Part shown: one piece after another, positions 31,040 to 41,539 of the stretch
Layout of the letters: each line of letters opens with the position of its first letter
Position numbering within the stretch: the stretch's first letter is position 1
NCBI RefSeq assembly: GCF_002099425.1
Contig: NW_018343972.1
Location: 6,773,501-6,837,500 of the forward strand
Direction: 5' to 3'
Source: Phascolarctos cinereus
Taxonomy: Eukaryota; Chordata; Mammalia; Diprotodontia; Phascolarctidae
Length of the DNA stretch: 64,000 nt
Notes under the pieces: generated by a model
Database searches by the model: none
Seen by the model: the letters and a program-made list of their open reading frames with translations, nothing else
What the model was told of the DNA's origin: nothing
Translations under genes and position numbers: made by a program

Positions 31040-31960
31040 ACCACATAACTTCATTCCCTTACTTAATACTGTATGTATGGCTAAACTCTTCTGAGTGATT
31101 CTATATCTCATTTAGGGAACTCTACAACATTCTAGGAAATGAAGCAAATGACACATTGTCATCTGCAAATGAGAACGTCAATTTATAGGGACTCTATCTT
31201 CAACATGAGCTTTGTTCTAGATCTTTTCCTTGTTGGTGGTAAACATCTTTGGTGACCACAGATTTTGATGCTTTACATATTGCTTGATTTTGTCTAAGTT
31301 TTTTTGGGCAAGGTATCTTAGTAGTTATACCCTACCCCAACATTATTTTGTCTTTCATCTGCATATATTTTGCATACAATTACCGGTGTACGTGTTGTTT
31401 GCCCCAGGAAAAGATGAGCTCCTTAATGATAAGGTTTTGGTTTTGGTTTTATATCCCCAGGACTTAACACAGGGCCTAGAACATACTGTTGTATGTGCTT
31501 AATAAATATTGAGCTGACTTGAATCGAATCTCTCAAGGAACTTTATATAATTTTTATATATTCATTAGAGATACCTTGTTGGAATAGAGCCTTTAAGGCA
31601 TTTGTGTTCTACCAAATCAATTATTTTTATAGTCAACAAAAAATAGGCACAATGGGATTTTATATTTTTTCAAGTTAACTTGTGATGGTAAAGAAGTAGC
31701 CTAATTTTCAGTTTCATTTGTAAAAGCTTTTCTGTTCCTTTCTAATATTCCATCAAGGATGTCATCAATGAGGCAATGGGTTGTTATAAGAAAAATGTTA
31801 TATTGATGGTCAAATAGGTATGTGAGTCAGTAATTATTGATATTCTCTTGATCACCTTTTTTGGTAATAATAAGGTCTAAGATTTTAACAATATCTTTAG
31901 TATTATCTCTTTAAGATACTTTAAGAATGGACTGCTCAATATCCTCAAAATTATGTCATC
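31040..31960 (-). mobile_element. RTE (BovB-like) LINE, reverse-transcriptase fragment
   Basis: Minus-strand blocks occur in the correct order for an RTE reverse transcriptase. 'HCLIDDILDGILERNRKAF' lies near 31750, 'PLCLFFVDYKN' at 31623-31658 (the known PLCLIFVDYEKAFD block), 'SPKMFTT' near 31240, and the catalytic 'FADD' at about 31160-31172. Several stops interrupt it. A plus-strand L2 tail (31395-31522) lies inside it. It is an inactive fossil of an element class known in marsupials and ruminants. Confidence 0.85.
31395..31525 (+). mobile_element. L2-type LINE 3' end inside the RTE copy
   Basis: AAGATGAGCTCCTTAATGAT, ATCCCCAGGACTTAACACAG and TGTGCTTAATAAATATTGAG. RTE motifs continue on both sides, so the tail was inserted later. 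Confidence 0.85.
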
Positions 31961-31964
31961 TCCA

Positions 31965-32672
31965 ACCCAAGCCTTTACATATATTTGTCTAGGCTATCAG
32001 CTCTTCTCTTTATTTTCCTCAATGCCATTTCTGCTTCTACCTTTCCAATCTTCTTACACCTTATGCTCTTCTATGAACTCAACATTCTAACAAACGCTGA
32101 CCACCTTTAGGGTTCCTCAACTACATAGCACAACATGTCTCATTTCTGTGCCATTACAATAGGTATCCCCACCTCAGCCTCTTAGGTTCCCTGACTCCCT
32201 TCAAGACTTAGCTGAAATCCCATCTACTACAGAAGATATCTTTCCTGTTTCCCTAGCTACAAATGCCTTCTTCTCCCCTTCTCAGAGTGCCTTCCTGCCT
32301 TCCATCTAACTATATATATATATGTATATATATGTATACATATACATATATATGTATATACATACACATATATATATACACACATATATATTATATATAT
32401 TTAAAATATACATATATGTGTGTATGTATATTTATATGTATATATACACACACACATACACATATATACATATTCACCTATATACAAATATGTATAAATA
32501 TGTGTGTGTGTGTGTGTATATATATATAGGCATGTACCCAGTTGTATATATTTTGTCTCCACTATTATAATGTAAGTTTCTTGAGAATAGCAACTATCTT
32601 TTTTGCCTTTCTTTGTACCCTTATTACTAGGCACAGTGTCTGGTATGCAGCAGGTGCTTAATTAATGCTTAA
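31965..32672 (+). mobile_element. L2-type LINE 3' region split by microsatellite
   Basis: Left: CTCCCTTCAAGACTTAGCTG, then AAATCCCATCTACTACAGAA. Right: GTATATATTTTGTCTCCACT, then TGTAAGTTTCTTGAGAATAG and TACTAGGCACAGTGTCTGG. The microsatellite sits at the same place in the element as the GATATA array at 7.0 kb. Confidence 0.85.
32311..32530. repeat. compound (TA)/(CATA)/(CA)/(TG) microsatellite
   Basis: About 220 bases of alternating pyrimidine-purine sequence: TATATATATG words, CACACACATA, then GTGTGTGTGTGTG and TATATATATA. Alternating purine-pyrimidine of this length can adopt left-handed or cruciform structure. Confidence 0.95.
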
Positions 32673-32674
32673 TG

Positions 32675-32945
32675 CCTTAACAATTATATAGCTAACATTT
32701 TTATAGAGTTATAAAGTTAGAAAAGCACACGCTTACACATTTAACCCATTTGCTCTTCACAACTACTCCATGAGATAGGTGATTTTATTATCCTCATTTT
32801 ATAAATGAGGAAAGTGAGGCATGGAAAGGCTATGCAACTTACTCAGATTTACATAAATAGTAAGTGTCTGGGGCAGTATTTGAACTCAGGTCTTCTTGAC
32901 TCCAAGACTTTTTGGTCTATATATTATACCACATATCTGCCTAAG
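32675..32945 (-). mobile_element. full-length CORE-SINE
   Basis: TAACATTTTTATAGAGTTAT, CATTTTATAAATGAGGAAAG, TTACATAAATAGTAAGTGTC and GAACTCAGGTCTTCTTGACT. Confidence 0.88.
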
Positions 32946-33368
32946 GAGTTGCTTCCTCAAGAGTCACATCCAGGTCTATGGTGTAAGAAAACAAATTTGA
33001 TCACTCTTGTACCATCTTTGATAGTAAAAAAAGAATGAATTATAAAAATCTTTATAGATCTTTTCTGCCTTTCATCCTTTGGTTATCCTCCTCTGAACTC
33101 AATCCTTAAGTGCTCTTCAGATGATTTTTCTTTTTTTTTTGTCCCCTTGCCAAAATTTCACCTTGTTTTTCTTTTTTATTGCTTCTGTTTTATGAGGCCA
33201 CACTGCTCATAATCTTCCACCATTCTCAACAGTTTACATATGGGTTTGAATTCTAAATAATGTTGCTTTGACAGGTAGATCAAATGTTTGCTGACTGAGG
33301 CAGAATTTTAGGTTCTTTTCATCTCTTCCTTAGGTTCTACCATCTCTCTCTCTTTCTTTTTTCTTTTT
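32946..33368. other. no recognisable feature
   Basis: T-rich spacer with poly-T runs near 33127-33140 and 33357-33370. Confidence 0.5.
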
Positions 33369-33369
33369 T

Positions 33370-33500
33370 GGAGGGGATTAGGGCAAGGCAATTGAGGTTA
33401 AGTGACTTGCCCAGATTCACACAGCTAGTAAGTATTATGTATCTGAGGTCAGATTTGAACTCAGGTCCTCCTGACTCCAGGGCTGGTGCTCTATTCTATA
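33370..33500 (-). mobile_element. CORE-SINE, partial
   Basis: GGCAATTGAGGTTAAGTGAC, TTGCCCAGATTCACACAGCT, GTCAGATTTGAACTCAGGTC and CTCCTGACTCCAGGGCTGGT. A T-rich run precedes it at the left, consistent with a reversed A-tail. Confidence 0.9.
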
Positions 33501-34188
33501 ATCTCTTTAATTATGTAGTAGCCCTCAGCTTATCCTTAGGTATTTCAGGATACACACCCTAGCCAACTAGCTAGAGAAAAGCTCAGGCACCTGTAGGTCT
33601 TTCCCTTGAACTTCTTTTGCCTTGTCACTACTCAGGGATTTCCATTCTCAGTCATGGTCAAAAGATCCTTTTAACTGCCGTGTCAGCAGTGTGGTTTCCC
33701 TTTAAATCATACAGGAATGATTTAATATACCTGCAAAGGAGCTGGATAGAGCTGGGGTGAAGAAATTCTCTCCAACCCCAAATTCCCTTGTTGCTCTGAA
33801 AATCAATAGGAAGAATGAAAAAGTCCCAAGTAGGGGTTGATAGAATTGGTACCTTTTGCTCTATTACCCTCTAGCAACCAAAATTGTGGTTCTCCCTATA
33901 TAAATATTGAATATGAAACTATTCTGAGGTTTCTAGAGCAAGGGACAGGAAACAATTTAAAATGGGACAATCTTGTATATATATCTGACAAGCCTGGTTG
34001 GCTCCTATACTCTGGTCAAATCACTAGACCACAGATTCAGAATCACAGAATCGCACAATTTTGCTGCCTAAAGGAATCTTAGCGATCATCTTGTATCCTC
34101 TGTTCCTGTCCTTCTCTGTCTTCTATGGTTCAACAACTGGGTTTTCATCTCTAGCAAATTGGGGAAGGACACAAACACTCCCTCACTG
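33501..34188. other. mostly unassigned, SINE scrap near 34035
   Basis: Only TCAGAATCACAGAATCGCAC and TTAGCGATCATCTTGTATCC near 34035-34100 are SINE-derived (minus strand). Confidence 0.5.
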
Positions 34189-34257
34189 GGGAAAAAGAGA
34201 GAGAGAAAGAGAGAGACAGAGAGAATCCACTAAAGGACAAAAAATAAAATTGCCTTT

Positions 34258-34295
<38 letters not shown>

Positions 34296-34312
34296 CACAC
34301 ACACACAAACAC
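34189..34312. repeat. (GA)n and (CA)n microsatellites
   Basis: AAAGAGAGAGAGAAAGAGAG at 34194-34224, then a CA tract at 34260-34308 with a CGCA interruption near 34288. Confidence 0.95.
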
Positions 34313-34379
34313 AAGCTTCCCATTTGGCCTCCCCCCCCTCACCCCCACCCCTTTCCTCCACACTTTGCTTCATTTGGGA

Positions 34380-34965
34380 AGAAAAGCTATTTTTAAAAGC
34401 AGCAAACCCCTTTCTGTCAGGTAGCTTGGCAGGGTTGATAAATAAGGGGAGCCATCTTAATGGGGGTGCTGTCAGCAGACTCCTTCCTTTAAACAAATAA
34501 ATGTGAGAAATGAGAACATTCAAGAGCCCCCTGTGTTCTGCGGGAGGGAAAACAGAGAGAAGATTCATTTCCACAGCCATATCTGACTGGACTCAACCCA
34601 AATGAAGCTCCCCTCATTATCAGGCTGGCTCTTTAGCATATCAGGCCTGGCCTGGTCATTTCTATGCTCTGTTAAGAGAATGATTTTTAACAGGCCTCCA
34701 GGGTTTTTTCCCTCTTGCTTCTCTTGCCTGAGAAGGCTTTAGCGCCTATTCCTACATCTCCCCAATCCTCTATCTGTTGGCTGGGAAGCTCCAGGTGTTC
34801 AGTGGCTTTGTACACCTGCCTGGTTATCTCTGATTTGCTGGGTTTAAGCAAGAATCAAACTGCTCCCGTTTATCTCCATTCAGACAAGGCAATTCATCAA
34901 AGTCCAAAATGCCCATCAGTGAAAAGGCTTTGGGTATGTGGAAGGATTGAGTGAGGAACAAGAGA
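34380..34965. promoter_or_regulatory. enhancer-like repeat-free block
   Basis: About 580 bases of balanced composition with no repeats. It has an inverted E-box pair, CAGGTG (34792-34797) and CACCTG (34813-34818), next to TTATCTC (reverse GATA site) at about 34823. No exon is recognisable. The call rests on repeat depletion and motif clustering, so it is only suggestive. Confidence 0.35.
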
Positions 34966-35254
34966 CTAGGGTGTCAGATGAGCCTTTGAAGAAAGCCAGT
35001 TTGATCAATCAACTGTGAGACTATTATACGTGCCCTTCACAACCTTTAAACAAAACGAGAACACACACCGCTTGCCTTTCTCAGATTTCTTTTTCACACT
35101 CTATACCAGAAGCCTGTATCTCATCCAGGTGGCCAGCTGGATTCTGACTCCATTCAACTATAAAAAGCATAGGGAAGTGTTGTGGTTCCCCCTGCCCCCA
35201 TTATCAACAATGTGCCCTTCTCTGATTGTTTTTTCCTTGGTCCCAAAAGAAACA

Positions 35255-35408
35255 ATGTATTGTTCTAAAGAGTGTGGAATTCAGAGTCAGAAGAGCTGGG
35301 TTCTAATCCCAGGTCTACCATTTGCTAGATGAATGATCTTGACCAAGTCATCTCCCCTCTCTGTGCCTCAGTTTCCTAATCTGTAAAATGACAGCTAAAT
35401 TCTATAAA
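35255..35408 (+). mobile_element. MIR SINE
   Basis: TTGTTCTAAAGAGTGTGGAA, GGGTTCTAATCCCAGGTCTA, CTGTGCCTCAGTTTCCTAAT and CTGTAAAATGACAGCTAAAT. Confidence 0.88.
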
Positions 35409-35499
35409 CCCATGAACAATATGAACATGAATATGAACAATAAAAATTCCTACCAAGGTAGGAGAGAACTACAAATGACCCTTAGAAATAGGAAAAAAG

Positions 35500-35692
35500 G
35501 GCAGAATGGTGCGCTGGGATGAACACTAGATTATGGGTCAGAGAGTCTAAATTTGAATCCTAGCTCTCAAGCCTACCACCTTTGTGACTTTGGGCAAGTT
35601 AGCTCTCTGACCCTCAGTTTCCTCAACTGAAATAAATGGGTTTGGACGAGGACCTCTAAGGTCCACTTCAGTTCTAAATCCGTGATCCCACA
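35500..35692 (+). mobile_element. MIR-family SINE
   Basis: AGAATGGTGCGCTGGGATGA, TGTGACTTTGGGCAAGTTAG, GACCCTCAGTTTCCTCAACT and GACCTCTAAGGTCCACTTCA. Confidence 0.9.
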
Positions 35693-35954
35693 AGAGGTGA
35701 ATGAACCCATTAACAGAGCACAAGGCAAAATATGAGTCTAAGTAACATAAAAGCCATCATTAAAGACATATGTAACTAGAAAAAAGATGGTATGAGAGCA
35801 AAAGGTATGTCAGAATGCTGTACAGGTAAAGAATCACAGGAAGGTCTCCTTCCCTGTGTTCAGTGGGAGATTTAGGTGAAGTCAAGTGTGATAATCCCAG
35901 AAGGGGATTGTATTCTCAACTTGGAGAGAAGAACTGCACTGTGATGAAATCATG

Positions 35955-36205
35955 AATCAAAGAAGAAATCTAACAACAAGCATTTATTAACATTCACTAT
36001 GTGCCAGGCCTGCATTAAGGAACACAACAACAACCGAAAAAAAAAAAAAAACAGAAATAGTGCCTACCTTCAGGAATTTATATCCTAATGAGGGAGAAAA
36101 TATGTCCATGAGGGGGTACACACAAAATAAATACAGAGTATTTAGAGGAAGGGAGTCTTAGCAGGGCAGATCCTTAAGTACCTCAGAACACAGAGCCGTA
36201 TCTAC
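35955..36205 (-). mobile_element. L2/L3-type LINE, 3' part
   Basis: CAAGCATTTATTAACATTCA, CTATGTGCCAGGCCTGCATT and TTCAGGAATTTATATCCTAA, with an expanded A-run at 36039-36053. Confidence 0.85.
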
Positions 36206-36249
36206 AGAGATTACACTTAGTTATGATTAGGAGAATGCTTTAAATAAAA

Positions 36250-36515
36250 TCATTGCTAGATGTTTTTTGTCTTCCCTGTAAGGTCTTTATGAGGAGCCAT
36301 TTTTTTTATCTTTGTTGTTGTTGTCATATAAAATGTTCTCCCAGCTCTACTTTGCATCAACTTGTAGAGGTCTTCCCATTTTCCTCTGAAGCTATCCACT
36401 TTGTTGTTTCTTATGGCATAATAACATTCCATTGCATTCATCTACCACAATTTATTTAGCCATTTCCCCGATTGATGAGCACCCCCTTAGTTTCCAGTTT
36501 CTAGCTTCCATATCA
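36250..36515 (-). mobile_element. L1 LINE, ORF2 C-terminus
   Basis: The minus-strand frame at 36256-36441 reads MNAMECYYAIRNNK, the conserved last block of L1 ORF2 (compare 'MEYYSAIKKNE'), then KWEDLYKLMQSRAGRTF. The upstream minus-strand sequence encodes the 'HQSGKWLNKLW' type block. 5'-truncated. Confidence 0.9.
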
Positions 36516-36529
36516 AGAGCTGAATTTTT

Positions 36530-37005
36530 TCCCCTTATTATTTATTTCCTTATGCTGGGCTGAAATCTACCTCCCCACAACCTCCATAAATTCTACAGAT
36601 ATTGTTGTAGTGTTTAAGTTGCCTGTATGTTGTCTTTCATTCTCATTGTGTGACCAGTCCCCTTCCTTTTCTAGGCACACATATTGTATATTATGCCTTC
36701 TGTTGTGCTCCCTATGAATAAGGTTGTAGCATACTTTGATACTGCAATTTGTCTTTGCATCACCCTTTTAGTTGTTTGCACTTGTGAGATCATTGTGTTC
36801 CATCCTTACAACCACATAGCACCACTGCAGAGTACTGATGTTAAGGAAATGGGCTTTTTGTGGCATCAACTAGTTTGGATTGCTGCAAATTTCCAAAATG
36901 CAATTTGGTCTGATCTCCTCCTTCTCAAATTTGGACTCAGGTCATTGTCTAAGATATACATATTGACAGTCTTGTTTAGTTCATCTGGATGTGCCATCCA
37001 TGAAA
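36530..37005 (-). mobile_element. RTE (BovB-like) LINE, C-terminal fragment
   Basis: In minus-strand order: 'NDLSPNLRRRRSDQIAFWKF' near 36890-36950, then 'QTTKRVMQRQI', then 'GHTMRMKDN' near 36650. These match the RTE C-terminal order (LSPELxRRRRAGWxAF; TQRAMERxI; GHVARMKDNRW). A second, separate RTE remnant on the same strand as 31.0-32.0 kb. Inactive. Confidence 0.8.
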
Positions 37006-37249
37006 GCTGAGATGCACCTGCACAGTGAGGTGAGCTACACTGGCAATTCAACAGAAGCCTGCAGGCTAGTTCTCTGGCATTCTATAAGGATGAGTCTACA
37101 TGATACAAAATTCAACCAGTTTTAAAGTGAATATATGCTATCTAAAAAATAATGGGGATTGGATTGGAGAATCTCTAAGGTAGGCTTCCAAAGCAAGCCA
37201 ATTCCAGTTCTGAATTTATGAGTCATAAGTCAAATTCCCTGGTGGTAAA

Positions 37250-37445
37250 ATGCACTGCCACAGAAGTGATAGACTCACAATTCAGATGGAGACATGTATT
37301 TTAGGACATGGTCATGTGGGAATTTGTTTTTCTGGATTATGAGTGTTCGTTGTGAGGATCTTGTTTTTGGCTTTCTTATTGTTCAGTTGGCAATGTGGGG
37401 ATTGTGATGGAAAGATAATAAAAGCTTGTAAAAATAAACAAATAA
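37250..37445 (+). mobile_element. probable L1 3' untranslated end
   Basis: AGTGATAGACTCACAATTCA, then GACATGGTCATGTGGGAATT, then TGTTTTTCTGGATTATGAG, ending in AAGCTTGTAAAAATAAACAA. It shares its layout (GGCAATGTGGGAATT...ATGCTTGT) with 53275-53460. Confidence 0.6.
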
Positions 37446-37609
37446 TTTTGAAAACAACTAGAGTCATGCAAAATAGATTAGGTTGCTTTAGATGGTGACA
37501 AATTCCCTATCCTTGAAGATCTTCCAGTGAAGGCTCAATAACTATTTCCTGCAAATACTCCAGATACAGATTAATTTTATGAGGGTGTAATTGTAAAGTT
37601 GCTTCTAAC

Positions 37610-38510
37610 CCTAAGATTCTATGAACTTTGCAAAGCTTAAATTTTTCCCATTTCTTTTGAATAAGCTACAACCTTTTGAATATAATTCAAGTCATGGGTC
37701 TCATCCCACCAAATTTTCATGATTTTTGTGATATTAAATTTTTATAAGAAGTTTTAGTTCATTTAGTTTATTAGACATTTTGTACATCTGTATGTAGATA
37801 TCTAAGGTGGTTGGTTTTGTTCCTGATTCCTTTCTTAAATTTTGTGTTCAGTGAATTTTGGGATGCCTCTAATGTTTTTCTTCTACCTATATTGTAATTA
37901 CTCAATATTTTATCTAGCTTACTAGATATACTTAGGCAGTTTTTTCCTCTCCTTTTTTAGTTTTTCTTGATTAGATTTGCAAGGCTCCTGGAAAACACCT
38001 TTTTACCAGACCTTAAAGTTTTCCTTTATCCCTAGTCAGCAGTGTGTTACTTCTATATTTTAAGATGATGTCCAGAAATCCAAATCTTGTTATCAGTTTT
38101 TTATTTCTCAGATACACCTTTCTCTTCTAGAACTTTGCCTTCAATTAACAGTGGTCAAGGAAATACTATCTGAATTCCTAAAGTCTTCCTTTCCTTTTCG
38201 AAGACTTCATATTCTTTAGAAATGTTTTCTGTGTTCCTTCTGGAAGTATCATTTTGTCTACATAAATAACCAAAAGTGCATAATACCCCAGTTTGACAAG
38301 ATATAGTATGTACTCTATCATGATGTATATTATATATGCCCCCAAGAAAATAACAGACATCTCTTTTTTCTTATCCAGTCAACAAACTGCTGCCTCAGTA
38401 CCCCTCAGCAGGAAGTCAACAACTTCAATTATTTAATGGGGTTGTAGTCATGTGCTTCTAACATATATTTCCCCTTAGGATACCTCTTATTGGAGTTTGA
38501 TGCTTTTCAC
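37610..38510 (-). mobile_element. CR1/L3-like LINE, 5' (endonuclease) fragment
   Basis: One minus-strand frame near 37640-37735 reads ITKIMKIWWDETHDLN, the signature of the CR1-type apurinic endonuclease ('IGITETWWDETHDWN'), preceded by 'LNELKLLI' (compare 'LEELELLI'). Sequence from 38010 to 38510 is upstream of this and is not recognised. It includes a 60-codon frame at 38178-38360 that has no assignable domain. Confidence 0.7.
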
Positions 38511-39126
38511 TTCTGGTTTATCAATTCATCAACAAGCATTAATTGTTTGATGCTATATGCTTGAGACTGTACTGAGCACTGGGGATACAAAGAAAAAAAT
38601 CCTGCCCTCAAGGAATTTACTTTCTAATGGAAAACAAAATATCTATAACATATAGGTATGGATAAGATACATGGAAAATAGACCCAAGTTACATTGATTA
38701 TGAAAGCACTAGCAATCTAGGGGACCAAGAAAGCCCTCCAGCAGAAGATAGCTCTTCAGTTGATTCTTGAAAGAAACAGAAGTTCTAACAATTGAAAGTA
38801 GGAAAGGAGAGAATTTAGGTATGGGGGACAGTTAATTCAAAGTTTTGGAGAAGGGAAATAGAGCGTTGTGTGTGAGGAACAGCACATACATCAATATGAC
38901 TTGACAATAGAATAATATAGAATAGTATAGAACATACATAGGAAAAAATAATATAAACAAGCTGGAGAGGTAGGAAGGGGCCAGGATGTAAAGAGCTTTA
39001 AATGCTACATCGAGGAATTTATTTTTGATCCTAGAGATAAAAAGCAGATGCTGGAGTTTATTGAATAGAGGGGAAACCTGATCAAATCTGAACTTAACAA
39101 AAATCACGTTGGTGGCTACAAGGGTT

Positions 39127-39360
39127 GGGGGGGTTTAAATATTTAACAACTGGCTCTCTGGGGAGAAAAACATATGTGACACACTTTTAAGTTTAATCTA
39201 CATTATTATTTCCCCCTTCATTTTTTAAAGTCTAGATAATCAACAAAATAATAAATCAAGCATTGATTTGTAGAGTTTGCTGATTTCCAAAGGGTAAATG
39301 CTCCAAATGAAAATTTAATTATCTCCAGCTTGTTCAAGCTGACTCCAGCAAACCCCTGGG
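39127..39360. mobile_element. about 235-bp unclassified insertion inside the LINE
   Basis: It begins GGGGGGGTTTAAATATTTAA and ends CCAGCAAACCCCTGGG. The ends are weakly inverted (GGGGTTT at both when reversed), as in hAT-like miniature elements. The interrupted LINE continues on both sides, which sets its boundaries. Family unknown. Confidence 0.6.
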
Positions 39361-39428
39361 TGGTTGTATGGAGGATGAATTGAACTGGGAACAGTGGTTG
39401 TATGGAGGATGAATTGAACTGGGAACAG
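39361..39428. repeat. perfect 34-bp tandem duplication
   Basis: Units at 39361-39394 and 39395-39428 are identical (TGGTTGTATGGAGGATGAAT...GGGAACAG). They duplicate LINE sequence at the insertion edge. Complete identity in a badly decayed LINE means the duplication is recent. Confidence 0.98.
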
Positions 39429-39480
39429 ACTTGAAGAAGGGAAACCAATTAGGAATTCATTTCAATAGTCCATATAAGAT

Positions 39481-40712
39481 CTGAGTAGACCTCTTCCTCT
39501 AAGGCCTAGCTGGGTCATGGAAATGACCCTGGATTTCTTGAAGGTTATTTCAATGGAGCACAAGCTCTGACAGGTTCAATTAAACTGGAAAGATTCCATG
39601 TATGGATCCAGTACTGGACTGTGTATCTTGAAGAACCTGGTTACCCAAGTGTGGAAAGGCTCATCACCACAAGATTGGCCAGCAAATGACATTTCCTTTT
39701 TTTTTTTTTTTACCCAGAGCAACTCATGAAGATTGTCTACTAAGGCAGGAAGAACTATGCTCTTCATCAGAAAGAATTACATACATGAATGAAATCATAA
39801 ATCATTCAAAATATCATAGTACTCTCTGTTCATGATTCCATATGCCAAATCAATCATGAATTAAGATGACAAAATCAACAATAAAGACAGCTAATATGAA
39901 TGTACTGGTGGTGCCACCATCTATACAGTTGGTGTGTATAGACCCAACTCAAGGCAATAGAAGATCAAAAAGCAAAAAAAAAAAAATCATCCCTCAAGTT
40001 CCCGATTTTCTTACTATTTTGGCTTACTATCACTCAACACCAATAAAACCAACATTAAATATTAATGTCCCCACTTTATTCTAATGTCTTTAATGATAAT
40101 AGATGCCATTTGCTAGCCAATGTGGTGCCTGGAGAGCAGAAAGTTATAAACATAATTTCTTAGTTTAGTTTTACGATTATTGCTGTTAGTTGGTCTTAAA
40201 TCCTAACTAGTCGACTTCAAACCAGCAGTGAAAAGCATCAAATCCCAATAAGAGGTGTCCTAAGGGTAAATATATGTTAGAGGCACATGACTAAAACCCC
40301 ACTAAATAAGACAAACGTGCTTCCCCTCCCCATGGGATCCAAACAGCTAACTGTGTTAAGGAAATATAAAACCAGGTCTAACAATGACAAATCCTATTGT
40401 TACCTTCTTTGGCACAACTGGAAAACAATCTTGCTAAGCAGGGAATATTCTGGGTGCAACTCAGGAACAAATCAGGAATCTGTCAGGAACAAACAGCACA
40501 GAACAATAGAATGACTCCATGAAGGGGAAAGAGAGGGGAGAAGGAAGGGGAGGGATGCTAGCAATCTGTGTCTATCTCCATTGAACACAATGAGCTCCTT
40601 CAAAGCAGCCATAGCAGTTCTATTAACAGCTGGACGAAAGAGAGCTGCACACGTGTGCTTCAGACACATTCAAATAGTGCCAACATTGCTAAAATTGTCC
40701 GGTCCCCTTTAG
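39481..40712. other. repeat-free block, no gene
   Basis: About 1.2 kb with only a T-run near 39697-39711 and an A-run near 39976-39989. Frames of 60-76 codons lack recognisable domains. Confidence 0.5.
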
Positions 40713-40714
40713 AG

Positions 40715-40805
40715 AATAATGATTATAACTCACAATTCTATAGCACTTTAAGGTTTACACAGCATTTTCCTCACAACAAGCCTATGAGGGAGATAATATA
40801 AACAG
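40715..40805 (-). mobile_element. MIR-family SINE, 3' tail
   Basis: ATAATGATTATAACTCACAA and TAGCACTTTAAGGTTTACAC, then CTCACAACAAGCCTATGAGG. Confidence 0.8.
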
Positions 40806-40954
40806 TACTTCTCCTGACTCCACAGTAACTACTCTTTTTTACCTCCTACAAATAAGGCAGGCCATACAATGAGAACATAGAGGAAAAATAACATTGAGAA
40901 GGAAACAGGACATAGAAGCAGCTTATTTCCCACAATAACATTTGATCCATTGTA

Positions 40955-41168
40955 TCAATTCATAGAATCAAAGGATTTGAAACCAGAAGGGATCTTAGAG
41001 ATTATCTACTCTTACTCCTTTATTTCACTAATGAAGAAACTGAAACACAGAGGAGGAAAATGATTTGCCCAAGGTCACATGACTGATAAGGAACAGAACT
41101 GTAATTTTAACTCACATCCTCCAAACCCAAATCCAGTGATCTTTCAATCACATCACTCTACTACTTAA
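40955..41168 (-). mobile_element. MIR-family SINE
   Basis: TCATAGAATCAAAGGATTTG, GATCTTAGAGATTATCTACT, GATTTGCCCAAGGTCACATG and AATCACATCACTCTACTAC. Confidence 0.88.
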
Positions 41169-41539
41169 ATTCAATTCAACAGGATCCTGAATAACACCAG
41201 TTAATACTTAACACTGCAGTTCAGTAACTAACAGATTTGGAAAGAAGCCCATCTTGAGATTCCTCTCATTACTTACCCCAGTGACTATCAGAACTCCCCA
41301 ATCCCTTAAGGAACAGCAGAGATGATTCTGCCTAGTCACATGTAGTTGAAGAAGAAGAAAAGGGGAGTGTTACATTTTTACCGGGGCCACGCCCTAGGTT
41401 AGGAGCCCCAAAAGTTTCAGAGGCTCTGCTCAAAGTATCTACCCTGACTTCCATCTACCTTCCCCATTAGCACCAAAAAAAATGCATCAGAACCATAAGA
41501 AAGGAGCACCAAGGTTGGAACCAGGACAGAGGATAAGTG
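41169..41539. other. no recognisable feature
   Basis: Spacer without repeat or exon. It contains GGGGCCACGCCC near 41383-41394 (a GC-box-like motif), which is isolated. Confidence 0.45.

Larger units (their letters stand above)
38515..39480 (-). mobile_element. L2/L3-type LINE interrupted by a small insertion
   Basis: The 3' end is at the left (AACAAGCATTAATTGTTTGA, ACTGAGCACTGGGGATACAA). Minus-strand coding blocks 'FNKLQHLLFISRIKNKF' and 'AFKALYILAPSYLSSLF' (38960-39080) match the copy at 52.4 kb. LINE sequence stops at about 39126 and resumes at about 39361 (GAGGATGAATTGAACTGGGA, then TTTCAATAGTCCATATAAGA). Confidence 0.92.

Noticed and set aside
32263-32634. Frames of 77-88 codons rich in Ile, Tyr and Cys
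   Set aside because: Translations of the compound microsatellite inside the L2 tail.
34061-34580. Frames of 111 and 116 codons
   Set aside because: They run through GA and CA microsatellites and a C-run. No domain.
41383-41394. GC-box-like GGGGCCACGCCC as a promoter
   Set aside because: Isolated motif, no CpG island, no start-site context or downstream exon.
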